From positions 1 to 22,084 of the forward strand of contig JAFOCZ010000018.1 of the NCBI GenBank assembly GCA_017380955.1: 22,084 bases of DNA, given 5' to 3'. Every line of letters begins with the position of its first letter. The first letter of the stretch is position 1. The notes under the pieces were generated by a model. It saw only the letters and a list, made by a program, of their open reading frames with translations, was not told where the DNA came from and did no database searches. Position numbers and translations under genes: made by a program. Below are positions 1-7,585 of this stretch, piece by piece. The stretch is from Alistipes sp. Its GTDB lineage: Bacteria; Bacteroidota; Bacteroidia; Bacteroidales; Rikenellaceae.

Positions 1-214
1 TCCGAAACCTCGAAGCGGGAAAGTATTATATATACTTTCAATTTGCAAATTTAGCATATAGGAAGGTATACCTCTATAGTGGAGAAAATGACAATTTTGT
101 AGTATAATTTACTATAGCGCTACCAAAGAAAAACGACCAGATATAGATGATATCCGGTCGTTGTAGTCCCCCTTTTGCTAGGTCGCAAAGGGCTGTGCTA
201 AAGAGCATTGTAGA
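1..214. other. Intergenic edge with short palindromes
   Basis: No coding frame is supported here. The stretch is AT-rich and holds an 8-bp inverted repeat at 19-26/32-39 (GAAAGTAT/ATACTTTC) and a 10-base perfect palindrome AGGTATACCT at 64-73. A minus-strand -7-like box lies at 46-53 (TAAATTTG read leftwards) without a convincing -33 partner. It could drive a leftward gene beyond the window. The right part is the terminator of the neighbouring gene. Confidence 0.4.
132..162 (-). terminator. Intrinsic terminator of the YtfJ-like gene
   Basis: A 12-bp stem (132-143 with 151-162, one mismatch, 7-base loop) is followed on the minus strand by TTTTTCTTT. It lies about 50 bases after the stop codon of the gene starting at 733. 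Confidence 0.75.
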
Positions 215-733
215 CTATCGCAAAGGCTCTGCTGCTGCGATAAACTCCTGCTGTGCCTTCTCGTCCATCTCGCCCTTGTGAACGTAGACAAGTTCTCCGG
301 CCTTGTTCACAAGCATAATTACGAACATATTGTTGCAATCGCCGAGACGCCACGCGCTGCTGATGTAGTGGTCGGGGTCGCAGAGGATTGTAGCGCCATT
401 CTTCGCGGTACGCGCATCGGCAATCTTACGCACTACGTTGTTAGGATATACGGCATCCTTGAGGTTTACGATGCCGAAGCCCTCGATGTTTGGACCCTGC
501 ACACGTCCTGTCTCCTCGATGTATGTTATGAAGTCGTGATTCTGCTTAGGTACCTCAGGGTCAACGTAGAAGATAAGGAGGTTCTTCTCGCCCCACCAAG
601 GCAGACGAGCCTTCTTAGCATCGAGATCCTGTACCTCGACATTGCGCACCTTGCGAGGTAGCGACTGAGCCTCGGCGCTCATAGCAAACGTCATCGAGGC
701 GATAACCAAAAGTAAAAGAGTCTTTAGTTTCAT
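215..733 (-). CDS. Secreted YtfJ-like thioredoxin-fold protein
   Basis: A 172-residue protein with a signal peptide (about residues 1-22, cleavage after AEA), so periplasmic. The mature part resembles the YtfJ family. A region with VNLKDAVYPNN, then a CDPDHYISSAWRLGD segment, then VIMLVNKAGELVYVHKGEM lines up by eye with E. coli YtfJ (VNTDDA..., DSNGVARGAWQLD, VVVLDKDGRVQWAKDG). That pattern is typical of a thioredoxin-like fold ending in a strand-turn-strand. There is no CxxC redox motif; the two nearby cysteines are 15 residues apart, so disulfide exchange is not implied. The family's function is not established. The gene stands alone, with its own terminator. The start is the only methionine in front of the signal peptide. 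Confidence 0.7.
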   Translation of the reverse strand: MKLKTLLLLVIASMTFAMSAEAQSLPRKVRNVEVQDLDAKKARLPWWGEKNLLIFYVDPEVPKQNHDFITYIEETGRVQGPNIEGFGIVNLKDAVYPNNVVRKIADARTAKNGATILCDPDHYISSAWRLGDCNNMFVIMLVNKAGELVYVHKGEMDEKAQQEFIAAAEPLR

Positions 734-768
734 ATCGTGTAAAATGTTTTATGCTAATAAATTGCCGA

Positions 769-776
769 CAAAGATA
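769..776 (-). promoter_or_regulatory. Possible -7 box for the YtfJ-like gene
   Basis: Read on the minus strand this is TATCTTTG, matching TAnnTTTG, 36 bases before the start codon at 733. No TTTG is seen at the usual -33 distance, so the call is weak. Confidence 0.35.
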
Positions 777-894
777 TACAAAATAATTAGAAAACGCCCA
801 TAAATACTGTACTCACCCTCCCGAAAAACGATATTATTAAACCAACCCTCATATTTACTCAACGAAAAAGAGTGTGATATTCCACGAAAAAGTG

Positions 895-902
895 TATATT
901 TG
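895..902 (+). promoter_or_regulatory. -7 box of the tyrosine phosphatase gene
   Basis: TATATTTG is an exact TAnnTTTG match 19 bases before the ATG at 922. It lies inside an upstream in-frame extension starting at 874. This argues that the extension is not translated and that 922 is the true start. No clear -33 TTTG is seen. Confidence 0.55.
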
Positions 903-921
903 CGATATAAAATTGTGGAAT

Positions 922-1389
922 ATGAAACAGAGAATACTTTTTGTTTGTCTTGGAAATATTTGTCGTTCGCCGGCGGCGGAGGCGATGTTGAGGATGCTGG
1001 TGGAGCGTGAGGGAATTGCCGATAAGGTGGTTATCGACTCGGCGGGAACATATGGCGGTCACGCCGGGGAGCGTTCCGATGCGCGTATGCGTCGTGCTGC
1101 GTCGGCGCGAGGCATAGAGATGCCTCATCTGGCACGTCAGGTGCGTGAGGCAGATTTCGACAAGTTCGATATGCTGATTGCTATGGATGACAACAACTAT
1201 GAGGCGCTATTTCGCTTAGCACCCGACCGCGCGGCGCAGCAGAAGATTTTCCGTTTCCGCGAGTTTCTGCGTCACAATCCCGACTGGTCTTACATCCCCG
1301 ACCCATACTACGAGGGTCACGAGGGCTTTGAGTTGGTGTTGGATTTATTGGAGGATGGATGCTCTACACTTCTCGAGCAGTTGAGGTAA
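922..1389 (+). CDS. Low-molecular-weight protein tyrosine phosphatase
   Basis: A 155-residue cytoplasmic enzyme hydrolysing phosphotyrosine (or small aryl phosphates). The signature loop CX5RS is present at residues 9-16 (CLGNICRS), with the nucleophile at Cys9 and the phosphate-binding Arg15. The general-acid Asp is D127 in the DPYY motif near the C-terminus, and the length is normal for the family. I chose the ATG at 922 over an in-frame ATG at 874 because the family begins directly with the strand before the P-loop and because a promoter -7 box lies between the two. In other bacteria such enzymes often act with a tyrosine kinase on polysaccharide export. No kinase is in this window, so the substrate is unknown. 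Confidence 0.9.
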   Translation: MKQRILFVCLGNICRSPAAEAMLRMLVEREGIADKVVIDSAGTYGGHAGERSDARMRRAASARGIEMPHLARQVREADFDKFDMLIAMDDNNYEALFRLAPDRAAQQKIFRFREFLRHNPDWSYIPDPYYEGHEGFELVLDLLEDGCSTLLEQLR

Positions 1390-1404
1390 GAGTGGCTGTA
1401 AAAT

Positions 1405-1453
1405 AATTTAGGGGGTTTAGTGAGGTTGATTTCCTCGCCAAACTCCCTAAATT
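1405..1453. terminator. Bidirectional terminator hairpin
   Basis: A long near-perfect inverted repeat (1405-1425 with 1433-1453; 21 positions with two G-U pairs and one mismatch, 7-base loop) sits between the converging phosphatase and exporter genes. The minus-strand side is followed by TTTT. It probably ends both transcripts. Confidence 0.75.
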
Positions 1454-1469
1454 GTTTATATATAGTTGG

Positions 1470-2798
1470 TTACTTTGTTACTTCTATGTGTGTTGTATCG
1501 TGGTGCGTAGGCCATAGTGCTGGTTTCACGATGCCGAACATCAGCCACGCTATGAACAGCGTAACCACGATGTTGAAGACCTGAGCGCCGATGAACGAGA
1601 ATAGCAGTTTGCGGTTTTCGCGCGAGATGATATCCTTGAGGCGGGTGTCCATACCTATGCAGACAAACGACAACGAGAAGAAGAATGTCGAGAAGGTCTT
1701 TGCCACCGAGGTCTCTATGATTTTGCCACTATCGTTGAGGGTGAGCAGTCCCTGGTTTTGGAGGATGCTGAATATCGCCGATGCCACCACAAAGCCGAGG
1801 ATAAACTTCGGGAACTTATCCCACACCACGCCGACGAACGATGGGCGTACCTTACTATCACTCACCTCCGAGCGCGCCGAGAGGTAGATGGCTATGAAGA
1901 ATGCCACTACGCCAATGAGGACATTCTGCGTAGCCTTAACCACTATCGCTGTGCGCTGTGCGAGGTCTCCTGCCATCTCCGACGATGCTCCAACGCCCGA
2001 GGTGGTGTCTATAGTGCCACCTATCCACGCTCCTGTAATCTCGCTCTGTATCACAGGGTCATTGCTGAGCATTGGCACAACCATCTCCGCTAACCACGGC
2101 ATAAGGTATATCATAGGCACTACGATGATAAGCACCAGCGATATTATGTAGGATAGTTGTCTCTTATCTGTTCCTGCCACGCCGGCGGCTGTGATGCACG
2201 CCGAGACGCCGCATATCGACACGCCACTTGCCAAGGTCATTGCCGAGGCGCGCTCCACCTTCAACTTACGGGCTAAGAAGTAGGCGAAGAACCATACTAC
2301 GAGTATCACGAGGTTTGCCTGTATGAGACCTGCGAAGCCCGACTTCATAACGTCGCTGAAGAGCACCGTAGCACCAAGGCATATAACGCCAATCTTTATG
2401 AAAAACTCTCCCTGTATGGCAGGCTTCAGCCACTCGGGAACACGGAAGGCATTGCGGATTATGAGTCCGAAGAGAACAGAGAAGAATACCGCCTCGAAAC
2501 CATAGTATTTCACTGCCTCGAGTTTCGCAACCCACTGAGCAGCAAGTGCTATGATGAAGATTACTATGAACGATGCTAAAAGACCGCGTAGGGGTCTGCC
2601 CAGAAGTTTGTTGCCCACAAAGAGCATAACAAGAGCGATAGCGAAGAAGATGCCGATGCTGAGCCAGTCGTGCCACGTAGCCAGCGTCTCGGGAATCTTA
2701 GGACCTCCATTGGGCAGCAAACCAGCGTACCCTATGAGGATGATTAGTGGGATACTTAGAAATGTTACAATCCAGTCTTCGGTACGAAATTTTTTCAT
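1470..2798 (-). CDS. YeiH-family putative sulfate exporter
   Basis: A 442-residue inner-membrane protein with about 11-12 hydrophobic segments. It belongs to the YeiH / 'putative sulfate exporter' family (conserved hypothetical 698), shown by the conserved re-entrant-type motifs ASGVSICGVSACITAAG and GAWIGGTIDTTSGVGAS in the middle third. The family core starts near residue 98 (YYGFEAVFFSVLFGLIIRN). The first 90 or so residues add roughly three extra membrane segments compared with the 340-residue enterobacterial form. Substrate assignment in the family is weak; sulfate or related anions are the usual annotation. It lies downstream of an O/P-type porin in the same direction, but a terminator hairpin separates them and I see no clear promoter in the 25 bases left. 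It may depend on read-through. Confidence 0.8.
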   Translation of the reverse strand: MKKFRTEDWIVTFLSIPLIILIGYAGLLPNGGPKIPETLATWHDWLSIGIFFAIALVMLFVGNKLLGRPLRGLLASFIVIFIIALAAQWVAKLEAVKYYGFEAVFFSVLFGLIIRNAFRVPEWLKPAIQGEFFIKIGVICLGATVLFSDVMKSGFAGLIQANLVILVVWFFAYFLARKLKVERASAMTLASGVSICGVSACITAAGVAGTDKRQLSYIISLVLIIVVPMIYLMPWLAEMVVPMLSNDPVIQSEITGAWIGGTIDTTSGVGASSEMAGDLAQRTAIVVKATQNVLIGVVAFFIAIYLSARSEVSDSKVRPSFVGVVWDKFPKFILGFVVASAIFSILQNQGLLTLNDSGKIIETSVAKTFSTFFFSLSFVCIGMDTRLKDIISRENRKLLFSFIGAQVFNIVVTLFIAWLMFGIVKPALWPTHHDTTHIEVTK

Positions 2799-2823
2799 TT
2801 GTAGTAATTAGGTATAAAAGAAA

Positions 2824-2857
2824 CTGCTTGAATTTGTTGCACGACAAATTCAAGCAG
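2824..2857 (-). terminator. Terminator between porin and exporter genes
   Basis: A perfect 14-bp stem (2824-2837 with 2844-2857, 6-base loop) is followed on the minus strand by TTTCTTTT. It lies right after the porin stop codon and just before the exporter start codon. Confidence 0.75.
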
Positions 2858-2865
2858 CCTCGCGG

Positions 2866-3885
2866 TTAGAATATAGCCGTCACCAAAAGGTTTGCACCTA
2901 ATGGTGTCTTAACCTTCGCCGTCGGGGCGTGGTTAGTTATGTATGTTGCGTTCAACTGCAGGCGCAAGAACTTGAATGGCTTGTATACGCCACCAAGTGT
3001 GATGCGCTCCTCGTTGAGGAAGTTCGCGTCGTCCTTGATAAACTCATAACGAGCAACTACAGACCAAGGCTTCTCGAAGTGGTAACCAGCAAGGGCGTAG
3101 AGCGATGATGCCTTGTTGTTGCCAAATGCCGCCTCGGCATACTCAGCGCGTGCTACCCAGTGACGTGAGTCATACCACGCACCAACAGACCAACGTGGGC
3201 TCTTCATATACACCGCTTCGTCGTAGTTAGTCTCGGCATACATATACGATCCCGAGAGCGAGAGTCCCTTCACAGGCTTAATCATAAGTCGTGCCACAAC
3301 ATCCTTCGATGCGTTGTTATCCTTCTTGTTGATACCCGCACCGTTGAACACCGCCAAGTTGTAGTTGATGATGTTGTAGCCCTCCTGCTCGATGAAACCA
3401 CCGAAGAGTTGGAAGCCGATGTCGCGACCTGTTGCTGCGATGCCGTCGTAGGCAGCGTTGTTACGCGAGAAGTAGGTTGTGATATATGAATACTCGATAA
3501 ACTCGAATGTCGTAGGACCACAAAGTTCGTTCTCGATGGCAAATGGCACTTTGAACTGACCAATCTGCATACTCAACTCGCTGAGGGGCTTATAGCGGAC
3601 GTAGAGGTCGCAAATCTTTGGCGAGCCTGCCATATCCACCTGCAAGCGGTAGTCTATCTTCTCCTCGGCGGCATTACCCGAGAGGCTCACACGCGCACGT
3701 TTAAGGTAGAATGTAGACTCTGGGTCGGTGTTCTCGCTCCACTCAAAACCACCCTGGAGGTATCCCGAGAGTTTGAGGTACTTATCTGCGAAAGCGTGAA
3801 ATTTCTCACTCTTAGTCTCCTGTGCCTGAGCGCTAAAGCATATGCAAAGTGCTGTAAGCGCCATAACGAGATGTTTAATCTTCAT
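2866..3885 (-). CDS. O/P-type (phosphate-selective-like) outer-membrane porin
   Basis: A 339-residue outer-membrane beta-barrel. Residues 1-21 form a signal peptide ending AQA. The mature part has alternating strand patterns and the features of the porin O/P family: LSGYLQGGFEW near the start, FYLKRARVSLSG, and QIGQFKVPFAIEN, the conserved motif after the strand matching the first periplasmic turn. The last residue is Phe, as needed for barrel assembly by BAM. The family is named after Pseudomonas OprP/OprO, but in Bacteroidota the substrate is rarely known. The anion exporter downstream makes an anion link possible; this is inference only. Confidence 0.85.
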   Translation of the reverse strand: MKIKHLVMALTALCICFSAQAQETKSEKFHAFADKYLKLSGYLQGGFEWSENTDPESTFYLKRARVSLSGNAAEEKIDYRLQVDMAGSPKICDLYVRYKPLSELSMQIGQFKVPFAIENELCGPTTFEFIEYSYITTYFSRNNAAYDGIAATGRDIGFQLFGGFIEQEGYNIINYNLAVFNGAGINKKDNNASKDVVARLMIKPVKGLSLSGSYMYAETNYDEAVYMKSPRWSVGAWYDSRHWVARAEYAEAAFGNNKASSLYALAGYHFEKPWSVVARYEFIKDDANFLNEERITLGGVYKPFKFLRLQLNATYITNHAPTAKVKTPLGANLLVTAIF

Positions 3886-3907
3886 AACTAATTCTTTTAA
3901 GTTGGTG

Positions 3908-3915
3908 CAAAAATA
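3908..3915 (-). promoter_or_regulatory. -7 box of the porin gene
   Basis: On the minus strand this reads TATTTTTG (TAnnTTTG), 22 bases before the porin ATG. No TTTG is seen at the expected -33 position. Confidence 0.5.
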
Positions 3916-3954
3916 TTATTAATTTATTAGATTTTTGGTAGTATTAATACCTAA

Positions 3955-4509
3955 TTACTTCTCTGTGGTTGTTAGTTGCAGGTGGTGCATATCGTGACCT
4001 AAGAATTTCTTATGCCCCACACGCTGAAAGCCTAACGAGGTGTATAACTTCTCGGCACGCGGATTGTCGTAGTCTACGATAAGTCCCACGCGGCGATGTC
4101 CCTCTTCGAAGGCTCTGTGGCTCATAGCCCTGATGAGTGCTGCGCCGATGCCCCTACCTCGGTACTCGGGCAGTGTGCCTAACGAGTCGAGGTAGAACTC
4201 TCCTGCCTCGGTCTCATCCTCTATGGGTAGCACTTCTCCGAGGTGCTTCTCAAGGAGCGGATATATAGGCTCTCGCAGGGTCTCAAGCATAGCGCCGTCG
4301 TAGCCCACGATAGCGCCGGCGGCGTTGCCTCCTACCTCGGCAATAAGCGTGTTGTGCCAACTATATTGGCTATGGTCGCGCTGCGCAAGTTCCTCGAATA
4401 CAGGGTATATGGGGTGCGATGTGTCGTGGCCTACGGCCATACATACCACCTCGGCAATGAGTTTGTAATCCTCCGAGGTAGCCTCACGAATCGTTATCTT
4501 GCTGTCCAT
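3955..4509 (-). CDS. GNAT-family N-acetyltransferase
   Basis: A 184-residue GCN5-related acetyltransferase using acetyl-CoA. Motif A is clear: LDSLGTLPEYRGRGIGAAL, with the pyrophosphate-binding R/Q-x-x-G-x-G/A signature at residues 117-122. Motif B follows as GLIVDYDNPRAEKLYTSLGF, the usual 'N-x-x-A-x-x-L-Y-x-x-x-G-F' ending of single-domain GNATs. The acceptor cannot be told from sequence. It is the last gene of a minus-strand unit, 6 bases after the stop of the SLOG-like gene. It is thus probably co-transcribed with that gene and with the serine ammonia-lyase. No strong terminator follows. Confidence 0.88.
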   Translation of the reverse strand: MDSKITIREATSEDYKLIAEVVCMAVGHDTSHPIYPVFEELAQRDHSQYSWHNTLIAEVGGNAAGAIVGYDGAMLETLREPIYPLLEKHLGEVLPIEDETEAGEFYLDSLGTLPEYRGRGIGAALIRAMSHRAFEEGHRRVGLIVDYDNPRAEKLYTSLGFQRVGHKKFLGHDMHHLQLTTTEK

Positions 4510-4515
4510 ATAAAT

Positions 4516-5004
4516 CTATAGTTGCAGTTTCATCTGCTGCGATGGGTATAGGTTTAGGATTTTCAGGTGTTTCTTACGCGCTCGCTTCACGGTGTATCCC
4601 GTGCCACTCGACTTGCCGTTCCACCACGCTATGAGGTAGTCAGCACCCTCGATAAGCATATCGTTGCGCTTGTGGTAGACGCCTTTGTGAAACTCCTCGC
4701 TGGCGAAATCTGCTCTGCTGCAGTGTATTATGATGTTATTGAAGCGCAGTGCGTTGCTGTCGTCGAAGTGCTCGATGAAGTCGGGCCAGGGGATATATGC
4801 CTCCAGTACAATGTCGTTATGCTCGGCCATATGCTCTATGACAAACTCCGCAGCGGTCATATCGAAACCCTCTGCCATACCCACACGAAAAACCCTCGCA
4901 CCACTATTGTAGAGCGAGGTTATTGCATCGCGCAGAGCCTCATTTGCAGAGTTGTCGTAGTCGCGATGTCCGGTGAATGCGACGATTATAGGTCTATTGT
5001 CCAT
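4516..5004 (-). CDS. SLOG/DUF1273-like (YpsA-type) Rossmannoid protein
   Basis: A 162-residue cytoplasmic protein with the hallmarks of the DUF1273/YpsA branch of the SLOG superfamily: an N-terminal strand ending FTGHR (residues 10-14), a glycine-rich GMAEGFDMTAAE loop (42-53), and a C-terminal RNDMLIEGADYLIAWW segment followed by SGTGYT (133-138). SLOG domains are proposed to bind nucleotide-derived ligands and in some cases to make or sense signalling nucleotides; no activity can be assigned here. It lies between serine ammonia-lyase (7-base gap) and a GNAT (6-base gap), which implies co-transcription. Whether it belongs to serine metabolism or is a passenger is open. Confidence 0.75.
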   Translation of the reverse strand: MDNRPIIVAFTGHRDYDNSANEALRDAITSLYNSGARVFRVGMAEGFDMTAAEFVIEHMAEHNDIVLEAYIPWPDFIEHFDDSNALRFNNIIIHCSRADFASEEFHKGVYHKRNDMLIEGADYLIAWWNGKSSGTGYTVKRARKKHLKILNLYPSQQMKLQL

Positions 5005-5011
5005 TACAGGT

Positions 5012-6208
5012 TTAGAAGAAGTCCTTTGCCAAGCCTCCCTCGCCAGTCTCCTTGTAGATAGATGGCAGGTCGTGACCTGTCTGCTTCATAACCTCCACCA
5101 CACGGTCGAACGACACACGGTGGTGACCATCGGTATACATAGAGTAGAGGTTAGCATCCAAGGCTCGTGCTGCGGCGTAGGCATTACGCTCGATACAAGG
5201 AATCTGCACCAAGCCACACACAGGGTCGCAGGTCATACCGAGGTGGTGCTCAAGACCCATCTCTGCGGCATACTCAATCTGTGCGGGAGTGCCACCAAAG
5301 AGTTGGTTTGCTGCCGCTGCTGCCATAGCACACGCCACACCTACCTCGCCCTGACATCCCACCTCAGCGCCCGATATCGAGGCATTCTGCTTCACGATGT
5401 TGCCTATGAGACCTGCGGTGGCAAGAGCACGATAGATACGTGTGTCGCTGAACTCACGGGTCTTCCACAAGTGGTACAATACTGCTGGAAGAACTCCCGA
5501 TGAGCCACACGTTGGTGCAGTGACGATACGACCTCCCGAGGCATTTTCCTCGCTAACGGCAAGTGCGTATGAGAAGATGAGACCTCGTGACTGCAGGCTC
5601 TGCTTATAACCCGAGGCACGAACATTGTAGCGCATAGCACGACGTGGAAGGTTTAGTGGACCAGGGATAACGCCGTCGGTCTCGATACCTCGCTCCACAG
5701 CCTCGCGCATAACACGCCATATCTTTGCCAGGAATATCCAGATGTCGCTACCCTCGTGCAACTCCACATACTCCCAGAAGGTGCGACCATTCTCTGTGCA
5801 CCATCTCAGGATGTCGGTGAGTTTGGTGTGGGGGTAGATGTCCGCAGTCTCAATAGGTACGCTATCCTCCTCTGCCAGTGCGCCACCTCCTACGCTGTAT
5901 ACTGTCCAGTCGTCGACAACGTGGTCATCCTCGATGGCCTCGAAGCGCATACCGTTAGGGTGGAAATCCTTGAATATCGAGGGCTCCCATATAAGTTCCA
6001 CATTGCCGTGTGGGCGCAATACGTCGAAAATAGCCTTATCGGTTAAGTGACCCTTTCCTGTGGCGGCAAGGCTGCCGTAGAGCGTCACACGGAAATATGT
6101 ACATTCGGGGTTGCGGTGCTGAAAAATCTCTGCAGCGCGACGTGGTGCCATAGTATGACTGCTCGAAGGGCCTGTGCCTATGCGGTAAAGTTCTCTAATA
6201 CTCTTCAT
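5012..6208 (-). CDS. sdaA: L-serine ammonia-lyase, [4Fe-4S] type
   Basis: A 398-residue enzyme converting L-serine to pyruvate and ammonia. The N-terminal beta domain opens with the family motif GTGPSSSHTMAP (residues 11-22). The C-terminal alpha domain has APTCGSSG (231-238) and three cluster cysteines, C285, C327 and C338. Their spacing (42 and 11) is the same as that of the E. coli SdaA cluster ligands. Both domains are in one chain, as in Gram-negative SdaA. The C-terminus ends GGLAKDFF without the cysteine that in the Legionella enzyme inserts into the active site, so that self-inhibition is not expected. It is the first gene of a three-gene unit with its own promoter. Serine breakdown feeds pyruvate in amino-acid-fermenting gut Bacteroidales. 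Confidence 0.93.
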   Translation of the reverse strand: MKSIRELYRIGTGPSSSHTMAPRRAAEIFQHRNPECTYFRVTLYGSLAATGKGHLTDKAIFDVLRPHGNVELIWEPSIFKDFHPNGMRFEAIEDDHVVDDWTVYSVGGGALAEEDSVPIETADIYPHTKLTDILRWCTENGRTFWEYVELHEGSDIWIFLAKIWRVMREAVERGIETDGVIPGPLNLPRRAMRYNVRASGYKQSLQSRGLIFSYALAVSEENASGGRIVTAPTCGSSGVLPAVLYHLWKTREFSDTRIYRALATAGLIGNIVKQNASISGAEVGCQGEVGVACAMAAAAANQLFGGTPAQIEYAAEMGLEHHLGMTCDPVCGLVQIPCIERNAYAAARALDANLYSMYTDGHHRVSFDRVVEVMKQTGHDLPSIYKETGEGGLAKDFF

Positions 6209-6229
6209 AGTTGTATGATGTTTCGACTA

Positions 6230-6265
6230 CAAATATAATACTTTTTGTGATTGACTTGTCGCAAA
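6230..6265 (-). promoter_or_regulatory. Promoter of the serine ammonia-lyase operon
   Basis: On the minus strand a -7 box TATATTTG (6230-6237) lies 21 bases before the ATG. A TTTG is present at 6262-6265, but the 24-base spacer is longer than the usual 19-21, so the -33 assignment is uncertain. Confidence 0.5.
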
Positions 6266-6280
6266 TATCAACTTTTTTCG

Positions 6281-6288
6281 TAATTTTG
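6281..6288 (+). promoter_or_regulatory. -7 box of hemW
   Basis: TAATTTTG matches TAnnTTTG 21 bases before the hemW ATG. Upstream the best -33 candidate is CTTG at 6255-6258 (22-base spacer), an imperfect match. The box is divergent from the serine ammonia-lyase promoter. Confidence 0.5.
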
Positions 6289-6309
6289 TATCTATTCAAA
6301 CGGTAACCT

Positions 6310-7422
6310 ATGGCAACTCTATACTTTCATATTCCCTTTTGCAAACGCATATGCACCTATTGTGATTTCTATAAGGTGGGTGCTGTGGCGCTGATACCTC
6401 GTGTTGTTGAGGTTATGCACAGGGAACTCGACCAGCGACATAACTATCTTTCCGATAAGCGGTTGACATCTATATATTTTGGTGGTGGCACGCCGTCGTT
6501 GCTCTCTGCCGAGCAGATAGAGGGACTTATAGCGCACGCACGTCAACTCTTCGACTGTTCGGCTGTTGAGGAGATAACCCTCGAGGCAAATCCCGATGAT
6601 TTGACCGAGGAGTATATCAATCAGTTACGCGCTACATCCATCAACCGCATAAGCCTTGGTATACAGTCGTTTGACGATAGGGTGTTGCAGTTTATGAACA
6701 GACGACATAGCGCCGAGGAGGCTGTGGAGTGTGTCGCGCGACTTCGCAGTGCGGGATATGATAACATCTCGATAGATATAATCTTTGGCGTTGCGGGCTT
6801 TGGCGATGGGTGGCTGGAGGAGACGCTAAAGAGGGCGATATCGTTGGGTGTGGAGCATATCTCGGCATATCACCTCACGGTGGAGGAGAATACACGCCTC
6901 GGACTGCTCACGCGACGTGGGGAGTATACACCTGTGGATGAGGAGCGCTCGGAGATGGAGTATCTGATGGTGGAGCGAATGTTGGCGGAAGCAGGGTATG
7001 AACATTACGAGGTGTCGAACTATGCCTTGGAGGGTCGCCGTGCGCGTCACAACTCGGCGTATTGGCAGGGTGTTGAGTATCTCGGCATAGGTCCTGGGGC
7101 GCATTCGTTTAGTGGCGATAACCGCACGTGGTGCGTATCGACGGCAAAGGAGTATGGCGATGGCGATATACGTCTCGAGGGTGAGACTCTAACTGATGTG
7201 GACCATCTTAACGAGTATGTTATGACCTCGTTGCGCAGGGCCGAGGGTATAGATTTGGGCTTTGTGGCGGAGCATTATGGAGCGGATGAGGTAGAGCGCA
7301 TCGTAGCCTCGGCAAAGGGGTGGGTTGAGGCCGGTGTTGTGCAACATCGTGGTAATCAGTTGCTAATCCCTACCACGAAGTTTATGATGTCGGATGCGGT
7401 TATAGAGTCAATTTTTGCATAA
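6310..7422 (+). CDS. hemW: Heme chaperone HemW-like radical SAM protein
   Basis: A 370-residue radical SAM protein. The cluster-binding motif is CX3CX2C with C11, C15 and C18, followed by F20 (CxxxCxxCxF), the HemW form. Then come YFGGGTPSLL (SAM binding), LEANPDDLT, the ISLGIQSF strand, and the HemW-type HNSAYW segment ahead of GIGPGAHSF. The C-terminal third has the HemW domain. These proteins were long annotated as oxygen-independent coproporphyrinogen oxidases, but HemW binds heme and is thought to deliver it to respiratory enzymes; true HemN has extra residues this protein lacks. It is a single gene. A weak 6-bp hairpin (7430-7449) follows its stop. Confidence 0.9.
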   Translation: MATLYFHIPFCKRICTYCDFYKVGAVALIPRVVEVMHRELDQRHNYLSDKRLTSIYFGGGTPSLLSAEQIEGLIAHARQLFDCSAVEEITLEANPDDLTEEYINQLRATSINRISLGIQSFDDRVLQFMNRRHSAEEAVECVARLRSAGYDNISIDIIFGVAGFGDGWLEETLKRAISLGVEHISAYHLTVEENTRLGLLTRRGEYTPVDEERSEMEYLMVERMLAEAGYEHYEVSNYALEGRRARHNSAYWQGVEYLGIGPGAHSFSGDNRTWCVSTAKEYGDGDIRLEGETLTDVDHLNEYVMTSLRRAEGIDLGFVAEHYGADEVERIVASAKGWVEAGVVQHRGNQLLIPTTKFMMSDAVIESIFA

Positions 7423-7585
7423 TTATTTGCGATTTTAGAAAATAAATCGTAACTTTACTTTGTGAAATTTTAATTTTCTTTTTCAACACCGCTGATAATT
7501 GTTCTATTCCCCTGTAAGTGAACATCTTGTGGTGCGCGAAGTTGTATATAGGTGTGTCAAAACTATAAATAATAATAGATAGATT

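Noticed and set aside
64..73. Palindrome AGGTATACCT as an operator
   Set aside because: Ten bases with no gene to control in view; chance is likely in AT-rich DNA.
874..921. N-terminal extension of the tyrosine phosphatase from an upstream ATG
   Set aside because: The extension contains the promoter -7 box and is not found in the family, whose proteins begin just before the P-loop.
3920..3960. Terminator after the GNAT gene
   Set aside because: Only a loop-less palindrome GTATTAATAC is present; no stable stem with a T-run.
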